The notes under the pieces were generated by a model. It was not told the origin of the DNA and made no database searches. It saw nothing but the letters and a program-made list of their open reading frames with translations. A DNA stretch of 42,422 bases from NCBI GenBank assembly GCA_947307055.1, contig CAMZHX010000019.1, positions 1 to 42,422 of the forward strand. The letters run 5' to 3'. Origin of the DNA: an uncultured Selenomonadales bacterium (GTDB taxonomy: Bacteria > Bacillota > Negativicutes > Selenomonadales > Selenomonadaceae). Made by a program: the position numbers and the translations under genes. Below are positions 1 through 7,800 of the stretch, piece by piece. Position 1 is the first letter of the stretch; each line of letters starts with the position of its first letter.

Positions 1-530
1 ACTCCAACTCAACCGGTCGAACAAGTTCAAGTTCCAACTTCACAGCCACAACCGATAATCCAAGCGCAACCGGTCGAACAAGTTCAAGTTCCAACTTCGC
101 AACCAACAATGCAAGCGCAACCGGTCGAGCCAATTCAAGTTCAACCTTCACAACCGACAACTCCAACTCAACCGCTCGAACAAGTTCAAGTTCCAACTTC
201 GCAACCACAACCGACAATTCCAACTCAACCGGTCGAGCCAATTCAAGTTCAACCTTCACAACCACAACCGACAACTCCAACTCAACCGCTCGAACAAATT
301 CAAGTTCAACCTTCGCAACCACAACCGACAACTCCAACTCAACCGCTCGAACGAATTCAAGTTCAACCTTCACAACCACAACCGACAATTCCAACTCAAC
401 CGGTCAAGCCAGTTCAAGTTCCAACTTCGCAACCGATAATTCCAACGCAACCGGTCGAACAAGTTCAACCTTCGCAACCGCAATCAACAATCCAATCGCA
501 ACCCGTTGAGCCAATTCAAGTTCAGACCTC
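1..530 (+). repeat. tandem Pro/Gln repeat region inside fliK
   Basis: Imperfect in-frame repeats, mostly 45-57 bases, encode variants of QPVEQVQVPTSQPQPTIPT. Units alternate between VEQVQVPTSQP, VEPIQVQPSQP and LEQIQVQPSQP types. The DNA copies are nearly identical, which suggests recent expansion by slippage or unequal recombination. The array continues beyond the left edge of the window. Confidence 0.9.
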
Positions 531-1311
531 GCAACCGATACTTCAGCAGAAAATAGACGAACGCCCCGCGCCGCAAAATTTATCTGAACCGCTCAGCGTA
601 AACATTCAAATTGAAGAGGCTCCGACTGCCGCGCCAGTTACCCCATCGCAACCTACTCCGCAACAGTTCAATCAAAATCCTCAGCAACAAGATAACCAAA
701 ATTTCCAAAACCAAATTTCCCAACCGATAATCCCCGACCAAACTCAAGCGCAACCAATTTCAACCAGCGGAGAAATTTTCGCGGCTAACTTAGCAACGGC
801 TAGCGACGCCCCTCAAACTCAACCTACTGCGCCTACTCAAGCCCCCGACGCGCCGCCGCCTATGCCTCAAGATGACTTCGACGTTCCCGCGCAGATTGTC
901 CGACAAGCTCGGCTGATTCGCACGGCTGAAAATTCCGAAATGGTCATCAAGCTAAACCCCGAACATCTCGGCGAACTTACTTTAAGAGTCTCCGTCAGTT
1001 CGAGCGGCGCAATTAATGCCAGTTTCCACAGCGATAACGCGCAAGTCAGAACGATTATAGAAAATTCGCTCGTGCAACTGCGCCACGACTTAAATAACGC
1101 CGGACTTAAGGTAGAAAACGTGCAAGTTTACGCGGGCTTGAGTGACGGCGGCGGCTTGATGAATGGTCAAGGCGGGCAAGCTTGGCAACAAAATCGCCGA
1201 CAATCTTCAGGCAATCGCAGAATAAATTTCGATTCTCTCGAACGCGACGCTGATTCAACCGCGCCCGTTAATGAAGCTCAAAGCGCGGACGGCGTCGACT
1301 ATTCCGTTTAA
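1..1311 (+). CDS. fliK: flagellar hook-length control protein FliK, 5'-truncated by window edge
   Basis: FliK is exported through the flagellar type III apparatus, measures hook length, and switches export to filament-type substrates through contact with FlhB. The frame is open to base 1, so the start lies outside the window. The visible part begins with roughly 180 codons of Pro/Gln/Val/Ser/Thr repeats, followed by a Gln/Asn/Pro-rich linker. The last 140 or so residues form a Flg_hook domain, with the hallmark IKLNPEHLGELTLRV and later LRHDLNNAGLKVENVQV. The tail is Gly/Gln/Arg rich, as is usual after this domain. flgD follows after 21 bases, which fits the standard fliK-flgD order. The domain assignment is secure. 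The repeat region is low in complexity and probably variable between strains (inference). Confidence 0.88.
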   Translation, partial: TPTQPVEQVQVPTSQPQPIIQAQPVEQVQVPTSQPTMQAQPVEPIQVQPSQPTTPTQPLEQVQVPTSQPQPTIPTQPVEPIQVQPSQPQPTTPTQPLEQIQVQPSQPQPTTPTQPLERIQVQPSQPQPTIPTQPVKPVQVPTSQPIIPTQPVEQVQPSQPQSTIQSQPVEPIQVQTSQPILQQKIDERPAPQNLSEPLSVNIQIEEAPTAAPVTPSQPTPQQFNQNPQQQDNQNFQNQISQPIIPDQTQAQPISTSGEIFAANLATASDAPQTQPTAPTQAPDAPPPMPQDDFDVPAQIVRQARLIRTAENSEMVIKLNPEHLGELTLRVSVSSSGAINASFHSDNAQVRTIIENSLVQLRHDLNNAGLKVENVQVYAGLSDGGGLMNGQGGQAWQQNRRQSSGNRRINFDSLERDADSTAPVNEAQSADGVDYSV

Positions 1312-1332
1312 AAACTTTTTGGAGGAATTATT

Positions 1333-1851
1333 ATGGCAAATGCATTCAACACTATCACCGTTGACGGCGTAACTTATAATGCTGACGCATACGCCGCTAC
1401 GCAAAAGACTGAGACTAAAAAAAATAACGAGCTCGGTCAAGATGCTTTCCTGCAACTTTTGGTCGCGCAACTCAAGAATCAAGACCCGCTCGACCCGCAA
1501 GACAATAGTAGCTACATCGCCGAGCTTGCGCAATTCAGTTCGCTGGAGCAAATGACTAATGTCGCGTCTCATCTCGAAGACTTAAACAAACTTGTCGGCA
1601 ATATCGATACGTCAGTTTTGGTCGGACAACTCAGCGGCATGATTGGCAAGAACATCGATTGGGTCGAGACGATTAACGAGGCCGACGCCGAAGGCAATCC
1701 GACAAGTCATCAAGAAGCCATGACGGGCGTTGTATCGGGCGTCGTACTTATCGAGGGCAACCCGAATATCGTCGTCACGGCGGAAGATGGCGAAAAATAT
1801 CAAGTCGACATTGCTAATATCAGTCACGTCTACGAGGCGGCTCAAGAATAA
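1333..1851 (+). CDS. flgD: flagellar hook assembly (capping) protein FlgD
   Basis: FlgD caps the growing hook and guides the addition of FlgE subunits; it is lost once the hook is complete. At 172 residues this is a short FlgD. The conserved N-terminal block is clear: LGQDAFLQLLVAQLKNQDPL at about residues 35-54, followed by FSSLEQMTN. The C-terminal part (MTGVVSGVVLIEGNPNIVV, then the region around DGEKYQVDI) matches the small Tudor-like beta domain of short Firmicute FlgD proteins. The long Ig-like insertion of enterobacterial FlgD is absent. A strong GGAGG ribosome binding site sits at 1321-1325, eight bases before the ATG. A terminator follows, so flgD ends this flagellar transcript and no further flagellar gene is seen downstream. 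Confidence 0.92.
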   Translation: MANAFNTITVDGVTYNADAYAATQKTETKKNNELGQDAFLQLLVAQLKNQDPLDPQDNSSYIAELAQFSSLEQMTNVASHLEDLNKLVGNIDTSVLVGQLSGMIGKNIDWVETINEADAEGNPTSHQEAMTGVVSGVVLIEGNPNIVVTAEDGEKYQVDIANISHVYEAAQE

Positions 1852-1874
1852 ATTTCATCGACAATCAGAAAAGG

Positions 1875-1902
1875 CTCCCCGTCGAGCGGCAGGGAGTTTT
1901 TT
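1875..1902 (+). terminator. intrinsic terminator after flgD
   Basis: CTCCC (1875-1879) pairs with GGGAG (1892-1896) and is followed by six T residues. It ends the flagellar transcript 24 bases after the flgD stop codon. Confidence 0.75.
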
Positions 1903-1914
1903 CGTTGCAAAATT

Positions 1915-1943
1915 TTGCTTAAGACTTGAATTGCTGATATAAT
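1915..1943 (+). promoter_or_regulatory. sigma-A type promoter of leuS
   Basis: TTGCTT (1915-1920), a 17-base spacer, and a perfect TATAAT (1938-1943). The leader to the leuS ATG is only about 20-25 bases, too short for a T-box, so tRNA-sensing attenuation of leuS is unlikely here. Confidence 0.75.
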
Positions 1944-1971
1944 GTTGCGCGTTCAACAGGAGGCGAATTAA

Positions 1972-4443
1972 ATGGAAAAATACATTCCGCAGGAAATCGA
2001 AAAGAAATGGCAACAGGTTTGGAACGCGCCCGAATATTATCGGACGGTCGAGGACGATAGCCGCCCGAAATATTACGCGCTGGAAATGTTCCCGTATCCT
2101 TCGGGCAATTTGCATATGGGGCACGTGCGCAACTATTCAATCGGCGATGTCGTGGCTCGTTATCGCATGATGGCCGGCTACAATGTTTTGCACCCTATGG
2201 GCTTCGACGCGTTCGGTATGCCCGCCGAAAATGCCGCGATTGCTCACGGAGTTAAGCCGGGCGATTGGACTTTTGCCAACATAAAAAATATGACCGCGCA
2301 ACAAAAAGCTATGGGGCTTGCTTACGATTGGGAGCGCGAGGTCGAGACTTGCCGCGAAGATTATTACCGCTGGACGCAATGGCTGTTCGAGCTTTTCTAC
2401 AAACGCGGTCTCGCTTACAAAAAAGAAGCCGCCGTCAACTGGTGCGATAAATGCGGGACGGTTTTGGCGAACGAGCAAGTTATTGACGGAAAATGTTGGC
2501 GTTGCGATTCCGAAGTCCATAAAAAAAATCTCGCGCAATGGTTCTTCAAAATCACCGACTACGCCGACGAACTTTTAGCCGACCTCGACAAGTTGACGGG
2601 CTGGCCTAATCGCGTCAAGATTATGCAGGAGAATTGGATTGGGCGCAGCGAAGGCTTGGAAATTACTTTGGACGCGCCCGAACTCGGCGAAAAAATTTCT
2701 GTCTACACCACGCGCCCTGATACGTCGTTCGGAATAACATTTCTTGCGCTTGCTCCCGAACACCCGCTCGTTGAAAAAATCTGCGCGGTCAGTCCCAAAG
2801 CCGACGAGCTTAAAAAATTTGTTGACAAAGCCCGCAGTCAAAGCGACATCGAACGCACAAGTTCCGAATCGGAGAAGGAAGGCATTTTCACGGGCTTTTA
2901 CTGCGTCAACCCCTTCAACGGCCGCAAGGTTCAAATTTGGATTACAAATTACGTCGTGTTCGAGTACGGCACGGGCGCGGTTATGGGCGTACCTTCGGGC
3001 GACCAACGCGATTGGATGTTCGCTAAAAAATACGGGCTTGAAATTATTTTGACGCTCCAACCTAAGGACAAAGAACTTAAACTTGAGGAAATGGACGCGG
3101 CCTATACCGAGCACGAAGGCGTTATGGTTAATTCGGGCAAATTTACGGGCATGGATTTTAACGAAGGTTTCAAAGCGACTATGGACGAGGCGGAGCGGCA
3201 AGGCTTCGGCAAGCGCAAAGTAAATTATCGTCTGCGCGATTGGCTTATAAGTCGTCAAAGGTATTGGGGCGCGCCGATTCCCGTAATTTACTGCGACAAG
3301 TGCGGCGAAGTTTTAGTTCCGGAAGAAGATTTGCCCGTCAGACTTCCCGACGATGTCGAGTTCAAACAGGGCGCGTTAAGTCCGCTTTCTACAAGCAAGC
3401 AGTTTAACGAATGTACTTGCCCGAAATGCGGCGGTCATGCTCATCGCGAGACCGATACTATGGACACGTTCATTTGTTCGAGTTGGTATTACATGCGCTA
3501 CGCCGACCCGCATAATGATAAAATGCCCTTCGACCGCGACAAGGTTAATTATTGGAATCCTGTCGACCAGTACATTGGCGGCATTGAGCACGCGATTTTG
3601 CATTTGCTCTACTCCAGATTTTTTACTAAAGTTTTGCGCGACGCGAAGCTTTTGGATTACGACGAGCCGTTTTCAAATTTGTTGACGCAAGGTATGGTCA
3701 TCAAGGACGGCGCGAAAATGTCGAAGTCTTTAGGCAACGTCGTCAGCCCCGAAGAAATTATTTCCAAGTACGGCGCGGACACGGCGAGATTGTTTATTCT
3801 GTTCGCCGCGCCGGTCGAGAGAGATTTGGATTGGAGCGACGAGGGCGTTCAAGGCTCGTTCAGATTTTTGAATCGCGTTTGGAGAATCCTCAACATTTTC
3901 GGCGACGCGATTAAAGCCGGTGTTGACGACTACGATGCGCAGACTTTGACGCCCGAAGAAATTTCATTGCGGCGCACGTTGCACAAGACAATAAAAAAAG
4001 TCACGGAAGATGTCCGCGACCGCTTTGCGTTCAATACGGCGATTAGTTCGCTCATGGAACTTGTCAACGCAATGCACGCCTTCCAGGACAAGCCGATTAA
4101 CCCGAACTTAGCACGCGAGCTGGCGAGAAATCTTTTGATAATGCTTGCGCCGTTTGTGCCGCACATAGCCGCCGAACTTTGGAGCAAATTTTTTGACGGC
4201 GACGTTCACAAACAAAGCTGGGCGACTTTCGACGCGGCCGCGATTGTCGAGGAAGAAATTGAGATTGTCATACAGATTAACGGCAAAGTTCGCGAACACG
4301 TCAAAGTTGCGGTCGGCTTGAGCAAAAGCGATTTAGAAAAACTTGCGCCGACGTTGCCGCGAGTAGCCGAGTTGACGGCGGGCAAAAAAATCATGAAAAT
4401 TATCGCCGTCCCGAACAAGTTAATTAATATCGTCGTGAAGTGA
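1972..4443 (+). CDS. leuS: leucyl-tRNA synthetase
   Basis: This class I aminoacyl-tRNA synthetase charges tRNA-Leu in the cytoplasm. The HIGH motif appears as HMGH at residues 48-51, within [15 protein letters not shown]. The KMSKS loop is KMSKSLGN at residues 582-589. Two cysteine clusters are visible (CDKCG/CWRCD near 155-178 and CDKCG/CPKCGG near 440-490), typical of the zinc-binding insertions. The CP1 editing domain carries TTRPDTSFG. At 823 residues it has the normal bacterial length. An AGGAGG site (1959-1964) lies 7 bases before the ATG. The gene stands alone, with its own promoter and a strong terminator after it. Confidence 0.98.
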   Translation: MEKYIPQEIEKKWQQVWNAPEYYRTVEDDSRPKYYALEMFPYPSGNLHMGHVRNYSIGDVVARYRMMAGYNVLHPMGFDAFGMPAENAAIAHGVKPGDWTFANIKNMTAQQKAMGLAYDWEREVETCREDYYRWTQWLFELFYKRGLAYKKEAAVNWCDKCGTVLANEQVIDGKCWRCDSEVHKKNLAQWFFKITDYADELLADLDKLTGWPNRVKIMQENWIGRSEGLEITLDAPELGEKISVYTTRPDTSFGITFLALAPEHPLVEKICAVSPKADELKKFVDKARSQSDIERTSSESEKEGIFTGFYCVNPFNGRKVQIWITNYVVFEYGTGAVMGVPSGDQRDWMFAKKYGLEIILTLQPKDKELKLEEMDAAYTEHEGVMVNSGKFTGMDFNEGFKATMDEAERQGFGKRKVNYRLRDWLISRQRYWGAPIPVIYCDKCGEVLVPEEDLPVRLPDDVEFKQGALSPLSTSKQFNECTCPKCGGHAHRETDTMDTFICSSWYYMRYADPHNDKMPFDRDKVNYWNPVDQYIGGIEHAILHLLYSRFFTKVLRDAKLLDYDEPFSNLLTQGMVIKDGAKMSKSLGNVVSPEEIISKYGADTARLFILFAAPVERDLDWSDEGVQGSFRFLNRVWRILNIFGDAIKAGVDDYDAQTLTPEEISLRRTLHKTIKKVTEDVRDRFAFNTAISSLMELVNAMHAFQDKPINPNLARELARNLLIMLAPFVPHIAAELWSKFFDGDVHKQSWATFDAAAIVEEEIEIVIQINGKVREHVKVAVGLSKSDLEKLAPTLPRVAELTAGKKIMKIIAVPNKLINIVVK

Positions 4444-4461
4444 TTGTTCGTAAATAAAAGT

Positions 4462-4491
4462 AACTCCCCGATTGCGCGTCGGGGAGTTTTT
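4462..4491 (+). terminator. strong bidirectional terminator between leuS and the sensor kinase
   Basis: A perfect 10-base stem, AACTCCCCGA (4462-4471) with TCGGGGAGTT (4479-4488), and a 7-base loop, followed by TTTTT. The A-rich left flank supplies a shorter T tract for the convergent kinase gene, whose last codons reach 4491. Confidence 0.85.
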
Positions 4492-5915
4492 CATTGCGAA
4501 TTGATTGGAATAGTCAGTGTGAAAGTTGTACCTTTGCCGAGCTCGCTTGCGACGGAAATTTTAATTTTGTGCGCATCGGCAATCCACTTGGCAATAGATA
4601 AGCCTAGCCCGCTGCCATTTGCCTCGCTGACGAGTTGTTCGCTGCCGACGCGGAAAAATCTGTCGAAAATTTTATCCAAGTTTTCGGGCGCAATCCCAAT
4701 TCCGGAATCCGAAATGCTCACCAAAATTTTATTGCCGTCGACCTTCGAGCCGACTTTGATACTGCCGCCTGCGGGCGTGTACTTGACCGCGTTATCCAGA
4801 AAAATCCTAATCATTTGGCGAATCGTGATTTCGTCGCCGAAAATTTTCGCAGGCTCGTTGCTAGTCAATTCGACCTCGTGCGTTTTAATCGCGACCTTCA
4901 TTTTTTGCATAACGTCGCCGATAATGTCGTCCAAATCCAAAGCCTTTTTGTTGAGCTTCTGACGGTTTTGGTCGGTGCGCGAGATGAACAGCAAATTTTC
5001 CAACAACGCCTGCATGTTTTGCGCCTCGGAGCCAATCATTTTGAGATTTTCTTCGAGTAGCTCTTTATCTTCGGTGCCGTAGTGCTCAATGAATTCGATA
5101 TAGCCTTTGATGACGGCGGCGGGCGTGCGCAATTCGTGGCTGGCATCGGAGACGAATTTTTGTTGCTTATTTATGCCGCCCTGAAGCCGGTCTAGCATTT
5201 TATTGAGAGTTTTGGCGAGTTCGCCGAGTTCGTCATTGGCATTTTCGACCGGAATTCGCCCGCCCATTTTCTCGAACGCAATTTCCCGCGCAAGTTCGTT
5301 CATAGTTTGTATCGGGTTCAAAATTCTTTTGCTCAAGTAGCGTCCGACGAACATCGCGATAATTACTCCGAGAATGTCGAGCGCGACTAAAATCCTTTCC
5401 AGCTCCTCGAAAAGTTTCAGCTCGGAAGTTATGGTGCGGAAAAAGTACAGCTTAAAAACTTCGCCCTCGTGAACGTATTCGACTTCAGCGCGATAAATCA
5501 ACGCGTTGCGGATTTGCGCAATCTTGAAATCATCTCTGGAAAAAATCGGCGGGGCGTCCAAAATATTTTCCTCGAATCGTTCAAGCGAGGGATATTTTTT
5601 ATCGGTATCGATGAAAACGACGCCATCTTTGTCGACGACGCGCAAAACTACGCCCGTAACCAACGCGCCGCGAAAGGTACCGGGTTTGAAGTCCTCGTAA
5701 TTTTCTTCTAGCTCCTCAAGTACATTTTCGATTTGACTGATGCTGTAGATGATAGTATTTTCTGCGGGGCGATAAAGCGCGTTCATGACGCCGAACCACA
5801 TCGCCGCATTGATTAGAATCAGCAACGCTATAAAACACGCCGCATACCCAAAAGTTATCTTAGTGGAAATTTCAAATCGGCTGAGCTTGCGTTTAATTTT
5901 CTCTGTAATGCTCAT
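4491..5915 (-). CDS. membrane sensor histidine kinase, no adjacent response regulator
   Basis: This is a transmembrane sensor kinase that autophosphorylates and would pass the phosphate to a response regulator. Visible layout: TM1 at about 20-45, an extracytoplasmic sensor region of some 125 residues, TM2 at about 173-192, then HAMP to about 245. The HisKA box FVSDASHELRTP places the phosphoacceptor at His260. The catalytic domain has the N box DNAVKY (Asn375), the G1 box DSGIGI (Asp403), FDRFFR, and the G2 box GSGLGLSIAKW. At 474 residues all catalytic motifs are intact. The start is supported by AGGAGA 7 bases upstream. No response regulator lies on either side, so the partner and signal are unknown. 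The closest architecture is the CssS/ArlS-like group of Firmicute kinases. Confidence 0.9.
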   Translation of the reverse strand: MSITEKIKRKLSRFEISTKITFGYAACFIALLILINAAMWFGVMNALYRPAENTIIYSISQIENVLEELEENYEDFKPGTFRGALVTGVVLRVVDKDGVVFIDTDKKYPSLERFEENILDAPPIFSRDDFKIAQIRNALIYRAEVEYVHEGEVFKLYFFRTITSELKLFEELERILVALDILGVIIAMFVGRYLSKRILNPIQTMNELAREIAFEKMGGRIPVENANDELGELAKTLNKMLDRLQGGINKQQKFVSDASHELRTPAAVIKGYIEFIEHYGTEDKELLEENLKMIGSEAQNMQALLENLLFISRTDQNRQKLNKKALDLDDIIGDVMQKMKVAIKTHEVELTSNEPAKIFGDEITIRQMIRIFLDNAVKYTPAGGSIKVGSKVDGNKILVSISDSGIGIAPENLDKIFDRFFRVGSEQLVSEANGSGLGLSIAKWIADAHKIKISVASELGKGTTFTLTIPINSQ

Positions 5916-5990
5916 GGGATTTTCTCCTGCGCATGAAATAACGCGCTTATGATACCACAGCTACAAATTATTTTCACTATTCATTTCGGG

Positions 5991-6019
5991 TTGATTTTCA
6001 AAAAGTTTTTTGTTATCTT
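5991..6019 (+). promoter_or_regulatory. probable promoter of the histidine phosphatase gene
   Basis: TTGATT (5991-5996), a 17-base spacer, and TATCTT (6014-6019), followed by a leader of about 20 bases. Both boxes match the consensus at four of six positions. Confidence 0.5.
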
Positions 6020-6043
6020 TGTTAAAACTTTTGGCGGGAGGCG

Positions 6044-6661
6044 ATGAACTTGACGAAAATTTTTTTGATACGTCACGGCGAGACCGAATGGAATAAAATC
6101 GGGAAATTGCAGGGTAGCTCGGACATAATGCTCTTGCCGGAAGGGATTCAGCAAGCGCATTTATTAGCGGAGCACGCGCCCTTCCACGCAGTCGACGCGA
6201 TTTACTCAAGCGATTTGTCGCGAGCGGTCATGACGGCGGAAATTTTAGCGGAGAAATTTGGCTTGCCGGTGATAAAGGAGCGGGGCTTGCGCGAGACGAG
6301 CTTTGGCGATTGGGAAGGACAATTCCTGAGCGAGTTGGCTATAGAAAATCCCGCGGGCTTTGAATACTTTTTTACCAAGCCCGATAAAGTTCAGCCGCCT
6401 AACGGCGAAACTTTTCTGGAAAGTCAAGCGCGGATAATGAATGCGCTAGACGAAATCATCGCCGACAACGAGGACAAAAATATTATCGTAGTCAGTCATG
6501 GCGCGGCGATTCGTTTGATAATCTGCGCGGCTCTCGAAATTCGTATCCGCAAGATGTGGGCGATTGGTCAGTATAACATGGCGTTGAACGTTTTGATTTT
6601 CGACGAGGGCGTTTTTTCGGTCGAACTCCTCAACAACACAATGCACCTTTATAGCTTTTAA
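6044..6661 (+). CDS. histidine phosphatase family protein (phosphoglycerate-mutase/CobC-like)
   Basis: A 205-residue histidine-phosphatase-superfamily enzyme. The phosphoacceptor motif LIRHGETEWN lies at residues 8-17 (His11), and the second catalytic histidine is in VVSHGAAIR near residue 150. SSDLSRAVMTAE and the nearby ETSFGDWEG supply further conserved active-site residues. The family includes alpha-ribazole phosphatase (CobC), cofactor-dependent phosphoglycerate mutases and broad-specificity phosphatases; sequence alone does not separate them, and no cobalamin genes are nearby. The ATG follows a GGGAGG site closely (two bases of spacing). It is monocistronic and convergent with the downstream methyltransferase across a terminator. 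Confidence 0.88.
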   Translation: MNLTKIFLIRHGETEWNKIGKLQGSSDIMLLPEGIQQAHLLAEHAPFHAVDAIYSSDLSRAVMTAEILAEKFGLPVIKERGLRETSFGDWEGQFLSELAIENPAGFEYFFTKPDKVQPPNGETFLESQARIMNALDEIIADNEDKNIIVVSHGAAIRLIICAALEIRIRKMWAIGQYNMALNVLIFDEGVFSVELLNNTMHLYSF

Positions 6662-6690
6662 TCGCTTTACGAAGAAAGTCAATCGAAAAA

Positions 6691-6719
6691 GCCCCGTGTG
6701 AGCAGCACGGAGCTTTTTT
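6691..6719 (+). terminator. bidirectional terminator
   Basis: GCCCCGTG (6691-6698) pairs with CACGGAGC (6705-6712) with one mismatch, followed by six T residues. Five A residues precede the stem and give a T tract on the minus strand. It lies between the phosphatase and the convergent methyltransferase. Confidence 0.8.
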
Positions 6720-6779
6720 CAAGCGTATGTGTATTATATTTTAGGAGAGCTTTAACGAAAGCTTGAACGCAGTATAGCA

Positions 6780-6802
6780 CACGTGATAACAGTTATCAAG
6801 TG
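6780..6802. promoter_or_regulatory. 23-base near-perfect palindrome, possible operator or decay hairpin
   Basis: CACGTGATAAC (6780-6790), one central A, and GTTATCAAGTG (6792-6802): 11-base arms with one mismatch. A second small hairpin (AGCTTT 6748-6753 with AAAGCT 6758-6763) lies just before it. No gene starts here on either strand; the convergent methyltransferase ends at 6827. On the minus strand it could stabilise the 3' end of that mRNA. Function unknown. Confidence 0.35.
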
Positions 6803-6826
6803 CTTTTGAAAATTTTTTTGAGAAAT

Positions 6827-7615
6827 CTAATCAGCAAGGTCAATCACGCCGAAGGCAATCGAACTATACTTGCCGCCGCCCGCGATTTTGAAGCCGAGCC
6901 GCTCAAATTCTTTGCTGCCGGAATGCTCTTTCATGACGACGCGGAATTTTGCAACGCGACAAGCCTCGCGAATAATTTCTGGCGTCAAAGGTTTTGAGTC
7001 AGCAAGCGGGCGAATTGGATTAAGCCCCGAACTTTTTTGAATTGGGCGGCGGAACATCGGGTCGAAATAAACCGCGTCGAAAGATTTATCAGCGCAAGTC
7101 TTCAAGAAGTCTTTGCAATCGGCGTTGACGACTTCGACGCGGCGCATTGCCTCCAAAATGTGCGGGCTATCGTCCGAAAAATTTTTCAGCCCGTAGCTTA
7201 CGACCTCTGCAATGAGCGGATTTATTTCCAGCGCGATGACTTTACCAGCCGCGCCCGCGATAAAACTTTCGACAATGGCGTCGCTACCCAAACCCAATGT
7301 GCAATCCAAAACCTTTGAGCCGGTGGAAATTTTCAGCGCATCAATTAATCGGTCACCTTCGCCGCCGCGCAGATTTTTTATCCTCAGGTGCGCCGTGTTT
7401 GGGTGAAAAAATAATTCGCCCTCGACCGTCACGACGCTTAAGGAATTCTTTTTGACTAGCAGAATATTTTCCGCGCCGTGAATCTTCCTGAGCGCGTCGA
7501 ATGAAAAATCTTCGCGAATAACGAATCGCCCGCCGAGTTTTTCGGCAAGCTCCATCGCTAAATTTTCTGTCGCCGCATTCGGCTTCCTAATCGTCGTCAC
7601 AATAAAATTTCCCAT
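6827..7615 (-). CDS. class I SAM-dependent methyltransferase, RsmJ-like
   Basis: A 262-residue Rossmann methyltransferase. The SAM-binding motif I is VLDCTLGLGSDA, the acidic end of strand 2 is VIALEINP, and the motif IV region is VYFDPMFRRP. The combination of the LGLGSD and FDPMF motifs resembles the DUF548 family containing RsmJ, which methylates 16S rRNA G1516 in gamma-proteobacteria; Firmicutes have distant homologues whose substrate is not certain. The N-terminal 80 residues (MGNFIVTTIRKPN onwards) match the usual N-terminal domain of those homologues. GGAGG lies 4 bases before the ATG. A promoter and a long inverted repeat lie just upstream (7631-7795), so it may be expressed separately from the TAXI gene. 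Confidence 0.75.
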   Translation of the reverse strand: MGNFIVTTIRKPNAATENLAMELAEKLGGRFVIREDFSFDALRKIHGAENILLVKKNSLSVVTVEGELFFHPNTAHLRIKNLRGGEGDRLIDALKISTGSKVLDCTLGLGSDAIVESFIAGAAGKVIALEINPLIAEVVSYGLKNFSDDSPHILEAMRRVEVVNADCKDFLKTCADKSFDAVYFDPMFRRPIQKSSGLNPIRPLADSKPLTPEIIREACRVAKFRVVMKEHSGSKEFERLGFKIAGGGKYSSIAFGVIDLAD

Positions 7616-7630
7616 TGCTCCTCCAAAAAT

Positions 7631-7705
7631 GATAAGCCGCCCATGTTATCACCCGGCCCTGAAGTTATTAACGGAAAGGGGGTGATAGCGATGGGCGGAC
7701 TTATC
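7631..7705. repeat. long inverted repeat upstream of the methyltransferase, covering a possible small-ORF start
   Basis: Three paired blocks are separated by small internal loops: GATAA (7631-7635) with TTATC (7701-7705), CCGCCCAT (7637-7644) with ATGGGCGG (7691-7698), and ATCACCC (7648-7654) with GGGTGAT (7680-7686). On the plus strand the right arm contains a very strong AAGGGGG ribosome binding site and an ATG at 7691, so a folded plus transcript would hide a start site. On the minus strand the fold is followed by ATTTTTGG, like a weak terminator, directly before the methyltransferase ribosome binding site. It may be a leader attenuator or part of a type I toxin-like locus. Confidence 0.55.
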
Positions 7706-7765
7706 GAGTTCGTCAAAAGAATCGTCGCAAACGTCATAAGACGTTTTCTTTTCGTTGTCGGTGTA

Positions 7766-7795
7766 ATTATATCAGCCGAAATAAATTTTTTGCAA
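7766..7795 (-). promoter_or_regulatory. promoter between the TAXI gene and the methyltransferase
   Basis: Read on the minus strand: TTGCAA (7795-7790), an 18-base spacer, and a perfect TATAAT (7771-7766). It lies just past the TAXI stop codon, and would drive the methyltransferase with a leader of about 140 bases containing the inverted repeat, or a short RNA ending at it. Confidence 0.6.
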
Positions 7796-7800
7796 GAGGT

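Noticed and set aside
1915..1972. T-box riboswitch for leuS
   Set aside because: The distance from promoter to ATG is far too short, and no T-box core or specifier structure is visible. The same applies to lysS.
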